Part shown: one piece after another, positions 19,746 through 28,348 of the stretch
Layout: every line of letters begins with the position of its first letter
Position numbering within the stretch: the first letter of the stretch is position 1
Assembly: GCF_014203275.1 (NCBI RefSeq)
Contig: NZ_JACHIP010000001.1
Span: forward strand, 1,224,512 to 1,288,511
Length of the DNA stretch: 64,000 nucleotides
Reading direction: 5' to 3'
From: Granulicella aggregans
GTDB taxonomy: Bacteria; Acidobacteriota; Terriglobia; Terriglobales; Acidobacteriaceae
Notes under the pieces: model-generated
The model's input: only the letters and a program-made list of their open reading frames with translations
What the model was told of the DNA's origin: nothing
The model's database searches: none
Program-made: the position numbers and the translations under genes

Positions 19746-20462
19746 TCAGAAGCCGAAGAGCCAAAGGACGGTACGGGTAAGAATGTTTGGCGGGCGCACG
19801 CTGTCGGAGATAATTCCTTTACCCTTCATCTCGATCTCAAGGTTGCCGAGAGCGGCCGACGGGATGGTATTCGCGGAGCTGATATCACCAGGTCGAACGA
19901 TGCCCCGGATAATCAGGTCTTCGTGCTGGTTGTTCATAGCGATCTTGCGTTCAGCCTCGATCACCATGTTTCCGTTCGCCAGCACGGCGATGATTTGACC
20001 CGTCAGATTCGTAGAGAAGGTGGTGTTAGAGGCTGTTGCACCAGAACCCTTCAGCGTGGACGTGGAGTTCGCATTGAACAATGGATTCAATCCCTTGGTG
20101 GCGATGTCGCCGACAAGCCCTGTGATTCCGGAGGCCGCGTTGAACGCCCGAGAGCTGTTTACGTCGCCGCTCTGCGCCGCAGTCGTCTGCACCGAGACCT
20201 GCACGATGATCGTGTCGTTCACATTGCGCGCCCTATAGTCCGAAGAGAGATCGCCAAGCGCGTTCGCAGCAGACCATAGGCTTCCGACAGTCTTCGGGTT
20301 CGGCGGCGGCATGTACTGCTCGCTCAGATGGGTAAGATAGTCAGCGCGTAACTCCTGCGAAGTCTTCTTGACCGGCTTGATGCCGGCGTTTGCGGAGAGC
20401 GTTGCAAGTCCAACAGCCTGCACAACGCAGAGACCTTTCATCAGTGAAGAAAAGCGGCTCAT
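19746..20462 (-). CDS. flgH: Flagellar L-ring protein FlgH
   Basis: FlgH forms the outer-membrane L-ring. The 238-residue protein contains the diagnostic segments GSLWSAANALGDLSSDYRARNVNDTIIVQVSVQT, LTGQIIAVLANGNMVIEAERKIAMNNQHEDLIIRGIVRPGDISSANTIPSAALGNLEIEMKGKGIISDSVRPPN and a C-terminal hydrophobic end. FlgH is normally a lipoprotein, but this N-terminus (ending ATLSANAG) has an ordinary signal-peptidase-I-like site and no lipobox cysteine. The ATG overlaps the flgA stop as ATGA, indicating translational coupling. Confidence 0.95.
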   Translation of the reverse strand: MSRFSSLMKGLCVVQAVGLATLSANAGIKPVKKTSQELRADYLTHLSEQYMPPPNPKTVGSLWSAANALGDLSSDYRARNVNDTIIVQVSVQTTAAQSGDVNSSRAFNAASGITGLVGDIATKGLNPLFNANSTSTLKGSGATASNTTFSTNLTGQIIAVLANGNMVIEAERKIAMNNQHEDLIIRGIVRPGDISSANTIPSAALGNLEIEMKGKGIISDSVRPPNILTRTVLWLFGF

Positions 20463-21115
20463 TTGAGGAACTCCCCTTTCAAGAGGGTGGGTGTGACAAC
20501 CTGAGCGGTATAGATCTGTTTATGGTCGAGCGAAGACACGCGTACCCGGTTGCCGGCGGTACCGCCCTGTAGGCAGATCACCTCGAGCCGGATATGAATC
20601 TTGTCCTCATCGAGTTCGAGCGTCACGGGCGCTCCAGCGCGCACACTCGCGGTATCGCTAGCAGGAGTGGACTTCACCTTCACATCAGCTTGGTTCGGGC
20701 TCGCCGAATTCTGTCGTCCCGCTAGTTGCGGCGTCTTCACTCCATGCAGCTTGGTGGCATCGATCGCATCCGGGAAGGTAGCGACCGCAAAGAAAGGCAC
20801 GCACTGGCCACGATCACTGCATGCGAGACGCATACGCACCGCATGAGCGCCGATGGACGATATCGACTCGACCTCGACCTTTGCATTCGCCACCGAGGAT
20901 GTAAACGGCGCAGCCAGCTTGACCTCGACACCGTCCGTGGGAAGCGACGCTTCTCCCATCGCCCGAGTTACCTGCGAGGCTTCGATCACGAAGCGAGTCG
21001 GCAACGCCTGCGCCGAGGAGGAGATTGCGAGACCAAGTGGACCGAGGCCGATAGCGGCATAGATAAAGATCTCGGACCACTTGAACCCGGTGCGATGGAT
21101 GACCTGCTGCGTCAT
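20459..21115 (-). CDS. flgA: Flagellar P-ring assembly chaperone FlgA
   Basis: FlgA is a periplasmic chaperone for FlgI. The 218-residue protein has an N-terminal hydrophobic segment (IFIYAAIGLGPLGLAISSSAQA) and a C-terminal SAF-type domain with the FlgA pattern VRAGAPVTLELDEDKIHIRLEVICLQGGTAGNRVRVSSLDHKQIYTAQVV. It has two cysteines in CSDRGQC. The middle is divergent, as is usual for the family. It sits between flgG and flgH, the common arrangement outside enterobacteria, and overlaps flgH by 4 bases. Confidence 0.9.
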   Translation of the reverse strand: MTQQVIHRTGFKWSEIFIYAAIGLGPLGLAISSSAQALPTRFVIEASQVTRAMGEASLPTDGVEVKLAAPFTSSVANAKVEVESISSIGAHAVRMRLACSDRGQCVPFFAVATFPDAIDATKLHGVKTPQLAGRQNSASPNQADVKVKSTPASDTASVRAGAPVTLELDEDKIHIRLEVICLQGGTAGNRVRVSSLDHKQIYTAQVVTPTLLKGEFLK

Positions 21116-21127
21116 GGCTGCTGCTTC

Positions 21128-21919
21128 CTATTGCGAGAGTTGGTTCAACTGTTGAAGCATCTCGTCGGCAGCTTTCACAACCCGCGAGTTCGATTCGTAA
21201 GACCGCTGCGCGACGATCATCTGTACAAACTGATCGACGACGCTGACGTTGGACTCCTCGAGCACACCCTGTTGAATCGTGCCGATGCCTTCAGCGCCGC
21301 CAGGATTTCCGATGATCGGATCGCCCGAAGCCGTAGTCGCGAGGAAGAGGTTATTACCCACGCTGTTCAGTCCACCTGGATTGACAAACGTCGCGAGCTG
21401 GATCTGTCCTACCTGAGACGCAGTTGTCGTTCCCGGCTGCGTCACGCTGACCGTACCATCGTTGCCAATCGTGACGTTCGTCGCGTCCGGCGGGATTGTG
21501 ATGGAAGGCTGCAGCGGATTGCCGTCGCTCGTCACAACAACACCCTGTGCATCCGGACGGAACGACCCGGCCCTTGAATAGCCCGTCTGGCCGTTGGGAA
21601 GAAGAATCTGGAAGAAGCCGCCGCCGGAGATGGCCATATCAAGCGGGCTACCCGTCGTGTTGAAGTCACCCTGGGTCTGAATCGTCTCCGTCGAGGTAGG
21701 CCGCACGCCAAGTCCCACCTGCAGGCCGGAGGCATTCGTTGTCTGTGACGTCGCTGCCGATCCCGGTGCCGTCGTGCTTTGATACAGCATGTCGGAGAAC
21801 GCAACCCGCCGCTGCTGGAAGCCGGTTGTGCTGGAGTTGGCAAGGTTGTTCGCGATGTTATCCAGGTTCATCTGCTGAGCCGTCATACCGCTGGCAGCCG
21901 TGTAAAGAGCACGAATCAT
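21128..21919 (-). CDS. flgG: Flagellar distal rod protein FlgG
   Basis: FlgG forms the distal rod. The 263 residues are typical: MIRALYTAASGMTAQQMNLDNIANNLANSSTTGFQQRRVAFSDMLYQ at the start; the FlgG-characteristic GVRPTSTETIQTQGDFNTTGSPLDMAISGGGFFQILLPNGQTGYSRAGSF; and the C-terminal EESNVSVVDQFVQMIVAQRSYESNSRVVKAADEMLQQLNQL. It lies 30 bases after flgF in the sigma-54-controlled operon. Confidence 0.98.
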   Translation of the reverse strand: MIRALYTAASGMTAQQMNLDNIANNLANSSTTGFQQRRVAFSDMLYQSTTAPGSAATSQTTNASGLQVGLGVRPTSTETIQTQGDFNTTGSPLDMAISGGGFFQILLPNGQTGYSRAGSFRPDAQGVVVTSDGNPLQPSITIPPDATNVTIGNDGTVSVTQPGTTTASQVGQIQLATFVNPGGLNSVGNNLFLATTASGDPIIGNPGGAEGIGTIQQGVLEESNVSVVDQFVQMIVAQRSYESNSRVVKAADEMLQQLNQLSQ

Positions 21920-21949
21920 GGGTAGTTCCTTTCAGATAAAAGCTGTTAG

Positions 21950-22693
21950 TTAGCTAACGCGCGGGAGGTCCTGCGCGGCGGTCTTGTCAATCTCTGAGTC
22001 GATCATGGTGAGAGCATGACGCATGCCTTCCATGGCACGCTGCGCGTTGATGAGTTCCACCACGCTGGAGACAGGGTTTACGTTTGAGCCTTCAAGAGAT
22101 CCCTGCCGCACCTGTGAGAGCGACGAGTTGACGACATCCTTGTCGGGAACTGTGTAATAAGTCGCGCCTAGACTCTGCGGATCCGCTGTCGGCGTGAACT
22201 CCACAACTTTCAGCTTGCCCGCAATCGCGCCATCGGTGGAGACAGTTCCATCAGCGCTGACAGTGACCGAAGCGCCCTTTGGAATGCTGATAGGGCCGCT
22301 TGCACCCATAACCGGATCGCCGGTAGAAGTAACCAGCTGCCCGGCAGTGGATACCTGGAAGCTGCCGTTACGGGTATAAGCCGTTCCACCCGTCGAAGTC
22401 TTTACTTGAAAGAAGCCCGGCCCATCAATTCCAAGATCCAGCTCATTGCCGGTGTGTTGAAGCGAGCCCGCCTGCAGGTCCAGCTTCGAGTTACCCAACA
22501 AGCCATAGCTGTTCGTCACCACATTGAGCTGCGAGTTCAGCTGCTGGCCCGAGCCCGCAAGCACCGAACTGAAGGTCGTATGACGTTGCCGAAATCCGCT
22601 CGTGCTGCTGTTAGCCATGTTGTTGGCGATCGTGTCCAGGGCGTCCGTGCGTGCCATCAGGGCCGTGCATGCTGCGTAGAGTCCGCTATCCAT
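21950..22693 (-). CDS. flgF: Flagellar proximal rod protein FlgF
   Basis: The 247-residue protein belongs to the rod/hook family, with MDSGLYAACTALMARTDALDTIANNMANSSTSGFRQRHTTF at the N-terminus, a central LDLGIDGPGFFQVKTSTGGTAYTRNGSFQVS segment and the C-terminal EGSNVNPVSSVVELINAQRAMEGMRHALTMIDSEIDKTAAQDLPRV. The shorter hook-type core and position before flgG identify it as FlgF. It is the first gene of the flgF-G-A-H-I-J-M-N-K-L unit. A sigma-54-type promoter predicts a start only about 13 bases before the ATG, with GAGGA as ribosome binding site. Confidence 0.95.
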   Translation of the reverse strand: MDSGLYAACTALMARTDALDTIANNMANSSTSGFRQRHTTFSSVLAGSGQQLNSQLNVVTNSYGLLGNSKLDLQAGSLQHTGNELDLGIDGPGFFQVKTSTGGTAYTRNGSFQVSTAGQLVTSTGDPVMGASGPISIPKGASVTVSADGTVSTDGAIAGKLKVVEFTPTADPQSLGATYYTVPDKDVVNSSLSQVRQGSLEGSNVNPVSSVVELINAQRAMEGMRHALTMIDSEIDKTAAQDLPRVS

Positions 22694-22716
22694 GAAGAAT
22701 CCTCACTGGAGGATAT

Positions 22717-22734
22717 TGCAATGGAAATGCCAAA
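22717..22734 (-). promoter_or_regulatory. Sigma-54-type promoter for the flgF operon
   Basis: On the minus strand the element reads TTTGGCATTTCCATTGCA, with exact GG/GC spacing. The predicted start is near 22706; the 13-base leader contains GAGGA immediately before the flgF ATG. Confidence 0.82.
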
Positions 22735-22738
22735 TCGA

Positions 22739-22755
22739 ACGGCACATTTTGCCTA
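22739..22755. promoter_or_regulatory. Possible activator site (imperfect TAGGCA-N5-TGCCTA palindrome)
   Basis: On the minus strand this reads TAGGCAAAATGTGCCGT. It matches the two palindromes upstream of the fliK sigma-54 promoter in all but the last two bases. It lies directly upstream of the flgF sigma-54 element. Confidence 0.45.
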
Positions 22756-22864
22756 GTTTTCCGAATGAATTTTGCTTGGAATAGAAGTAACTAAGTGCAT
22801 CATGAGAAGCTCCGAACTGCAGCATAACCCGAAGGTGTAAGGGCCTCTCTCATGCAACTCACAG

Positions 22865-22896
22865 AAAAAAATGCCCCGGAATTAGGGGCATTTTTT
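22865..22896. terminator. Bidirectional intrinsic terminator
   Basis: ATGCCCC and GGGGCAT arms with a 7-base loop are flanked by six A on the left and six T on the right. The structure can terminate the HDOD gene (minus strand) before the flgF promoter as well as plus-strand transcripts. Confidence 0.92.
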
Positions 22897-22904
22897 AGTG
22901 AACG

Positions 22905-23576
22905 TTAGAGGGTCGATTGCTGAGTGAGCTGGTCGGCACGTTCTAAGATATCGCGCCACTTCGCCGTCTCTGCATCTTCGTGCCGCTCGCTTGAAGCAGA
23001 AAGAACGCAGTCGGGAAGATTCCAGTGGAACGCCAGCATGACGCCAAGCGCATCGTCTTCGTCACTGGTGGAAGTGTTGATGTTCCATCCCAGAAGATGA
23101 GGAATCGTGCCGAGCCGATGGAGCAGCCCTACGAGATACGCCTCTTCCGGGGAAAATCCCTCGCGGTCTCTGGCAAGTTCGCGCGCGCGCTCAGCCCGCA
23201 TCCGGCGGAACTGCCACTCTTCAGCGAAGGTCTCTGACTCAGAGTCATTGGGCGCGCAGACTACCTGGTGGCAGCGAGCCGCGCTGAGGCTTACGATGCA
23301 GTCCTCGATCCTGTCCGGCCGGCCATCGGTCGCCGTGAACTCACGGCCAACGGTTCTCAGAATCTGAAGCGTCGCTCCAACATCGGCGAGGATCACATCG
23401 GTGACCGCCCTCAGATCGACGACCGGGTCGTTGAGCAGAAGCTCAAGCTGCAACCTTGTTGTCGTCAAAATCGGCAGGCCCGGAAGAATGTCAGCAACCG
23501 ACTGCGCGTAGGCATCGACAGAGTATCTGGGAGGCCCTGTTACACCACTGTCTCTGCTGTGCGGCTCGTGTTGCAT
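22905..23576 (-). CDS. HDOD-domain protein
   Basis: The 223-residue protein looks like a stand-alone HDOD domain, a catalytically dead relative of HD phosphohydrolases used as a signalling scaffold. Visible features are the helical N-terminus (ILPGLPILTTTRLQLELLLNDPVVDLRAVTDVILADVGATLQILRTVG), the motif RIEDCIVSLSAARCHQVV, and EEAYLVGLLHRLGTIPHLLG, where an HD enzyme would carry HD. A sigma-28-type promoter lies immediately upstream and the gene sits between the flgF operon and fliN, so it is probably part of the motility or chemotaxis regulon. Its exact role is unknown. Confidence 0.82.
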   Translation of the reverse strand: MQHEPHSRDSGVTGPPRYSVDAYAQSVADILPGLPILTTTRLQLELLLNDPVVDLRAVTDVILADVGATLQILRTVGREFTATDGRPDRIEDCIVSLSAARCHQVVCAPNDSESETFAEEWQFRRMRAERARELARDREGFSPEEAYLVGLLHRLGTIPHLLGWNINTSTSDEDDALGVMLAFHWNLPDCVLSASSERHEDAETAKWRDILERADQLTQQSTL

Positions 23577-23608
23577 AGTGGGATTCTGTCCTCTTCCTGG
23601 TCACTTGC

Positions 23609-23636
23609 ATATCGGCATAAGGCTGCCGATAGTTCA
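23609..23636 (-). promoter_or_regulatory. Sigma-28 (FliA)-type promoter for the HDOD gene
   Basis: On the minus strand CTGAAC, 17 bases, CGATAT, in the 97-base gap between fliN and the HDOD gene. The predicted start is ~25 bases before the ATG, and an AGAGGA ribosome binding site lies in between. Confidence 0.72.
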
Positions 23637-23673
23637 GCATTCCAGGGAGTGCTGCTCGCTTCCGTTCAGTGTC

Positions 23674-24453
23674 CTAAGCGATGAAGGGTTGAAGGACTTG
23701 CGTGACCCGCATCCCGTAGTTGCCATCGATGATTACGGCCTCTCCACGAGCTACGACTCTGCCATCAAGAATCAACTCGATAGGCTCGTCAACCTGGCGG
23801 TCAAGTTCGACCACCGACCCGCTCGTAAGCTCAAGCACCTCGCGCAGAGCGAGCTGTCGCTGACCGAAGCGCAGCGTGACATTGAGCTCCACATCCATCA
23901 CAAGATCGAGATTAGCCGCGGCTTCAGCAGCCTGGGGAAACACAAACGGTGAGGCCGCAGCCGGCTTGAGATCGACGAGAAGCTTCGTGCTCATGCAAAG
24001 GTGTACCGCAACGCCGGCTTCTTCGCCCTCTGACTCGGGGCGGCAGTTCAATTGGAGAACCTGGTGATCGCCAAGCACAGGGTTGTCCACTAACTCAACC
24101 TTGATCGCGACAGCCCCAGCCTTCGACAACGATTCTTCGAGCAGAGAGACACGGCCCTGAAGAGCAGACAGCAGCTGGTTCTTCTGTGCCGTCGTATCGT
24201 CATCCAAGTCCCGAAATCTGAACCGTCCCAGCATCGAGTAATAGACCCCGACGATCACGTCGCCAGAGCTGGCTCCGCTGAAGGTGAACCGATATCCCAC
24301 GGTCGCGGATGAATCGGGCTTTTCAGACGACAACTCGTCGGCCGCCTTCACCTGCCACTGCGATGTGGACGAATTGGAAAGCGCTGTGTTCAAGGCGCCG
24401 CGAAACGCCTCCGCAATAAGTCGTGTCGACTCTGGCATCTCAGAGACCTGCAT
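23674..24453 (-). CDS. fliN: Flagellar motor switch protein FliN, long form
   Basis: The C-terminal ~80 residues are a clear FliN/SpoA domain (LDLVMDVELNVTLRFGQRQLALREVLELTSGSVVELDRQVDEPIELILDGRVVARGEAVIIDGNYGMRVTQVL). The N-terminal ~170 residues are an extra domain (TVGYRFTFSGASSGDVIVGVYYSMLGRFRFRD...) that I do not recognise; in position it recalls FliY, but no CheC-type ExxN motif was seen. The 259 residues compare with ~137 in E. coli FliN. The start is the ATG at 24453, behind AGGAGC and overlapping the fliM 3' end by 14 bases. It is the last gene of the export/switch operon. A second, short FliN is encoded at 31622-31930. Confidence 0.9.
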   Translation of the reverse strand: MQVSEMPESTRLIAEAFRGALNTALSNSSTSQWQVKAADELSSEKPDSSATVGYRFTFSGASSGDVIVGVYYSMLGRFRFRDLDDDTTAQKNQLLSALQGRVSLLEESLSKAGAVAIKVELVDNPVLGDHQVLQLNCRPESEGEEAGVAVHLCMSTKLLVDLKPAAASPFVFPQAAEAAANLDLVMDVELNVTLRFGQRQLALREVLELTSGSVVELDRQVDEPIELILDGRVVARGEAVIIDGNYGMRVTQVLQPFIA

Positions 24454-25402
24454 GGTTTTGCTCCTCACTCTTTTCGGTTTCCGGCAAGCCCGTTTGGATG
24501 CGCCGACCTAGTTGCATAGCCTTGTTGCTGCCCTGACGAACGGGCAACGCTTCGTAGTAACTCTTTCCTTCAAGCATCATCTTCGCCGGGTCAGCCACGG
24601 CCGCCGATAACAGCAGCACACTACCCACTTCGATCGCCGCAACGTTGCGCACAGGAACCCGCAACCCAGTCAGCTCTCCGGCAAGCGAGAACTTGCAGTC
24701 GAGAATGCGCTTTCTAAGATCGGGCAGCGGCTCAAAGCTCGACCCCTTACCATTCGCATAATCCGCGCGAGTGCTGCGCACCAGGCTCCCGCCAAGCGAG
24801 GCGGGGAAGGCCATCGAAAGGGTGCCCGTCATATTCGCCACGTGTACGTCAAACTTGATGTGCAGCACCTTCTCCGTCTGCGGAAAGATCCGGTGCGCAT
24901 AGTTCGGCTTAATGCACTTACCAGGAGTAAGCGCATAGCCGGCAGCCTGCCAGACCCGCTCAATCTCGGCGGCAATCAAGGTGCCGACGCCTTCCATGAT
25001 GTCTTCGTCGATCTCTGTGACTTCGCGCACAACCTCCACCATCTCGCCCGTTCCGCCAAGAAGCAAATCGGTCATGGTGAACATCAGGGGATTGTCGATC
25101 TCGAGCAGCACCGTATTGGAGCTCGATTTCGTCGCGCAGGGCAGCATGTAACCGCCCGCGACGCAGGCGAGCTTGAACTCATCCATCGTCAACTGCTCTA
25201 CCGACGCGAACCGCACCTCGAGACCCGTGCCGAGATAGACGTCCAACGAGTTGGTCAAATAGCGTGCGACCAGTTCGTGAAGCGATGTGAGCGTACGTGC
25301 GCTCTCGTTCGAGAGCCTGCCCGCCGAACGGAAGTTGCAGGGCAGCACGGTCGGACCGCTGCCGGACACGCTATTGGGAGTTTCCTGCTTCGTCGCGTTC
25401 AA
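24440..25402 (-). CDS. fliM: Flagellar motor switch protein FliM
   Basis: FliM links FliG and FliN in the C-ring. The 320-residue protein contains the FliM core: FRSAGRLSNESARTLTSLHELVARYLTNSLDVYL, LLEIDNPLMFTMTDLLLGGTGE with the FliG-binding GGxG, EIDEDIMEGVGTLIAAEIERVW, and a C-terminal SpoA-like domain (LRVPVRNVAAIEVGSVLLLSAAVADPAKMMLEGKSYYEALPVRQGSNKAMQL). The usual N-terminal CheY-binding peptide of the type LSQxEIDALL is absent; the first 20 residues are Ser/Pro-rich instead. Translation probably starts at a TTG overlapping the fliA stop (TTGA) with AGGAGC upstream. Confidence 0.95.
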   Translation of the reverse strand: MNATKQETPNSVSGSGPTVLPCNFRSAGRLSNESARTLTSLHELVARYLTNSLDVYLGTGLEVRFASVEQLTMDEFKLACVAGGYMLPCATKSSSNTVLLEIDNPLMFTMTDLLLGGTGEMVEVVREVTEIDEDIMEGVGTLIAAEIERVWQAAGYALTPGKCIKPNYAHRIFPQTEKVLHIKFDVHVANMTGTLSMAFPASLGGSLVRSTRADYANGKGSSFEPLPDLRKRILDCKFSLAGELTGLRVPVRNVAAIEVGSVLLLSAAVADPAKMMLEGKSYYEALPVRQGSNKAMQLGRRIQTGLPETEKSEEQNHAGL

Positions 25403-26190
25403 CGTATGCTCCTGGCGCTCATCTCGGCCAACTCTTCATGCGGCTTCGCCTCGAGCGAAGCTTTCAGCTTCAGCAGCGCTGCGGCGTGGATCTGCGATAC
25501 ACGCGAGATGGCGAGATCAACCACCTCCGCGACCTCTCGCATCGTCAACTCCTCTACGTAGTAAAGGGAAAGAATCAACTGCTCCCGCTCGGATAGTTCG
25601 CTGACGGCTTTGACCAGCCGCGCCTTCTCTTCCGTCTTGCGGTAGACCTCAAAGGGGTTGTCCCACAAGCTGGCTGCAGACTCGATAAGGTCGACCGTGG
25701 CTCCGCCTTCGACCGACGACGCAACTTCCTGGCCCACGATGTAGAGAGAGCTCAACTCTTTCTGCACATCGTTCAACGCGACCAGCGTGATGCCAAGCTC
25801 CGCAGCAACCTCTTCACTGCGCGGCGAGCGCCCGAGCGAAGACTCTAATTTTGTCGTCGCCTCGCTAATCTCGCGACCCTTCCTTCTAATTCCGCGAGAT
25901 CCCCAATCCAGTGCGCGAAGGCTGTCGAGGATCGCGCCCTTGATGCGAAACTTGGCGAACGTGCTGAACTGGGCGTTCTTCGTCGGATCGAAGCAGCGAT
26001 AGGCATCGAGCAGGCCAAGCACACCGGCGCTGACGAGATCGTCGAGCTCAACCTGCTGCGGTAGCCGATCCAGGATGCGAGATGCAATGTAGTGCACCTG
26101 GGGCAGCTCTTGCAGGATCATCTCGTTGCGAAGATTTATTTCGCCTGTCTCTTCTGATAGGTTCCTATACACCGTGTGAGCTAACGCCAT
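25399..26190 (-). CDS. fliA: Flagellar sigma factor sigma-28 (FliA)
   Basis: FliA directs RNA polymerase to late flagellar and chemotaxis promoters. The 263-residue protein has region 2 (ILDRLPQQVELDDLVSAGVLGLLDAYRCFDPTKNAQFSTFAKFRIKGAILDSLRALDWGSRGIRRKGREI, with the FliA-typical FAxxRIRGAxxDxLRxxDWxxR pattern), region 3, and region 4 (LSEREQLILSLYYVEELTMREVAEVVDLAISRVSQIHAAALLKLK). It lies between flhA and fliM in the sigma-54-controlled export operon. FlhF and FlhG, commonly encoded between flhA and fliA, are missing; only 67 bases separate the two genes. Likely targets in this window are the five YTGAAM-N17-CGATAK sites. Confidence 0.97.
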   Translation of the reverse strand: MALAHTVYRNLSEETGEINLRNEMILQELPQVHYIASRILDRLPQQVELDDLVSAGVLGLLDAYRCFDPTKNAQFSTFAKFRIKGAILDSLRALDWGSRGIRRKGREISEATTKLESSLGRSPRSEEVAAELGITLVALNDVQKELSSLYIVGQEVASSVEGGATVDLIESAASLWDNPFEVYRKTEEKARLVKAVSELSEREQLILSLYYVEELTMREVAEVVDLAISRVSQIHAAALLKLKASLEAKPHEELAEMSARSIR

Positions 26191-26257
26191 ATGCCTCCCT
26201 CAAATCCACGCGCCAATCCTGTAGCGCAAAAATCAATCTCCGGCTTCACAATCAAAG

Positions 26258-28348
26258 TCATCGAACAACTCCTACCGACTGCACCATCGTCATCGCCGGT
26301 ATCTCGCTTGGAGAGATGACGGTGATCTTGGGCAGGAAGGGCTCCAGTAAACGCCGCAGGTAGAATCTGCCCGGTGAGGAGCACAACAGCACCGGAGGAG
26401 CTTCGTTAATCTGATCGCCGAAGGACGCACGCAAACTATCTAGCACGCGACGTGCCACAGATATCTGAAGGCCTGTGGAAGAAAGCTGCCCGCTCTGTCC
26501 ATTGGCAGCGCGCATGCACTCTTCTTCGATAGAAGCATCGAGCGTCACCACTCTCAGCTCTCCCTTGGTATCGAGCAGAGGCCGAATCAGCCCACGCCCG
26601 AGAGCCTGCCGAGCAGCCTCGACCAGAGCCACGCCGTTCTTATTGATCGCCGCAGTGTCGACCAGCGCTTCAAGGATCGTCCCGAGGTCCCTGATCGAAA
26701 CCTGTTCGCGCAGCAATTGCTGCAGGACCTTCTGCACCTCTCCCAGGCTCAGCAACTTCGGAATCAGCTCTTCAACCAGCTTGGGATGCGACTCATTCAG
26801 GCGGTCGATCAGACGCTTCGTCTCATGACGCGAAAGCAGCTCATAAGCGTTGCGCTTGATCAGTTCAGCGAGATGCGCAGCTAACACAGAAGTGGAATCC
26901 GCGACCGCATATCCAGCGGCAATCGCCTGCGCCTGCAGTTCCTTGCTGATCCACTTCGCGGGCACATCGAACGCCGGCTCGCGTGTCTCTTCTCCCGGAA
27001 GATTAGGAACTCCCGCCTCGGAGCTGATTGCCAGCGCAAGCCCGCGACGCAACTCCCATCGTGCGATCTCGACCCCGCGAATGTAGACGACGTACTCACC
27101 TTCGTGCAGAGCGAGGTTGTCGGTGATGTGAATCGATGGAACCAGGAAGCCCAGCTGTTGTGCAAGATTCTTGCGCAGCGCCTTTACTCGCGCAAGCAAT
27201 TGACCGCCCTGCTTCGCATCGACCAGCGGCACCAGCCCAACGCCCACCTCGAGCATCAACTCGTCGAGCTTCATCACCGAATCCATCGACTCAGCCGCAA
27301 GCGCGGGAACTGCTCCAGGCTTGCCTGCCATCAGGGCCGCCGGCTCAACCGCATCTGGATCTTCAGCAACCTTCTCATCTTTGATCTTGTACGCAGCAAA
27401 CATCAGCGCACCGGCGACGCTGAAGAAGGCGACCTTTGGCAAGCCGGGAATGAACCCGAGTGCCGCGAGCACGCCACCGCCGATCCAAAGCAGCCGTGGA
27501 CTGCTAAGGAGTTGCCTCTGCACGTTGACGCCGAGCGATTCCTTCGAAGCCGCGCGTGTGACCACGATACCGCCCGCCACCGACACCAGCAGCGAAGGCA
27601 GGATCGATACCAGTCCATCGCCAACGGTCAGGATCGTATAGGTCTTCAATGCCTCCTGGAAGGGAATGCCCTGCTGAAAGACTCCAATCAAAAATCCGGC
27701 GATGATGTTGATCGCCATGATCAGGATGGTTGCGAGCGAGTCTCGCTGAGAGAATCTCGCGGCACCGTCCATCGCACCGCAGAACTCGGCCTCCCGCGAC
27801 ACATTCTCGCGACGCTTGCGGGCCTGCTGCTCGTTGATGAGACCGGCGTTAAGATCGGCGTCGATCGCCATCTGCTTACCGGGCATAGCGTCCAGTGTGA
27901 AGCGCGCCGTAACTTCGGCCGTACGCACAGCACCATGGCTGATGACGAGATACTGGATCGCGATCAACGCCAGGAAGATCACGAAGCCGACAACATAGTT
28001 GCCGCCGACCACAAACTGCCCAAACGCTTCGATGACTTTTCCCGCAGCCGACGAACCTTCGTTCCCGTGCAGCAGAATACGTCGCGTGCTCGCAAGATCG
28101 AGCGAAAGGCGAAGCATCGTCAGCAGCAGAAGAAGACTCGGAAACACCGAGAACTCAACTGGCCGCAGAATCTGCACCGCTGTCAGCAGCACCAACACCG
28201 ACGCCGTAATGCTGACCGTCAGCATCAGGTCCAACAAGATACTCGGCAACGGCACCAGCATCACGAAGACCATCGACACCGCAGCCATCGGCACAACCCA
28301 CTCACCCGATGAAGCCAGCGTCTTTAGCAAACCCTTTTTTTCACTCAT
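26258..28348 (-). CDS. flhA: Flagellar export gate protein FlhA
   Basis: FlhA is the major membrane gate of the flagellar type III export apparatus. The 696-residue protein has about eight N-terminal transmembrane segments and the hallmark FHIPEP-region features (VARFTLDAMPGKQMAIDADLNAGLINEQQARKRRENVSREAEFCGAMDGAARFSQRDS). A large cytoplasmic domain follows, ending with YLRRLLEPFLPKITVISPSEIPAMTMVQSVGVV. Its start overlaps the flhB stop by 4 bases. A long antisense open frame on the plus strand (27104-28312) is a GC-driven shadow. Confidence 0.99.
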   Translation of the reverse strand: MSEKKGLLKTLASSGEWVVPMAAVSMVFVMLVPLPSILLDLMLTVSITASVLVLLTAVQILRPVEFSVFPSLLLLLTMLRLSLDLASTRRILLHGNEGSSAAGKVIEAFGQFVVGGNYVVGFVIFLALIAIQYLVISHGAVRTAEVTARFTLDAMPGKQMAIDADLNAGLINEQQARKRRENVSREAEFCGAMDGAARFSQRDSLATILIMAINIIAGFLIGVFQQGIPFQEALKTYTILTVGDGLVSILPSLLVSVAGGIVVTRAASKESLGVNVQRQLLSSPRLLWIGGGVLAALGFIPGLPKVAFFSVAGALMFAAYKIKDEKVAEDPDAVEPAALMAGKPGAVPALAAESMDSVMKLDELMLEVGVGLVPLVDAKQGGQLLARVKALRKNLAQQLGFLVPSIHITDNLALHEGEYVVYIRGVEIARWELRRGLALAISSEAGVPNLPGEETREPAFDVPAKWISKELQAQAIAAGYAVADSTSVLAAHLAELIKRNAYELLSRHETKRLIDRLNESHPKLVEELIPKLLSLGEVQKVLQQLLREQVSIRDLGTILEALVDTAAINKNGVALVEAARQALGRGLIRPLLDTKGELRVVTLDASIEEECMRAANGQSGQLSSTGLQISVARRVLDSLRASFGDQINEAPPVLLCSSPGRFYLRRLLEPFLPKITVISPSEIPAMTMVQSVGVVR

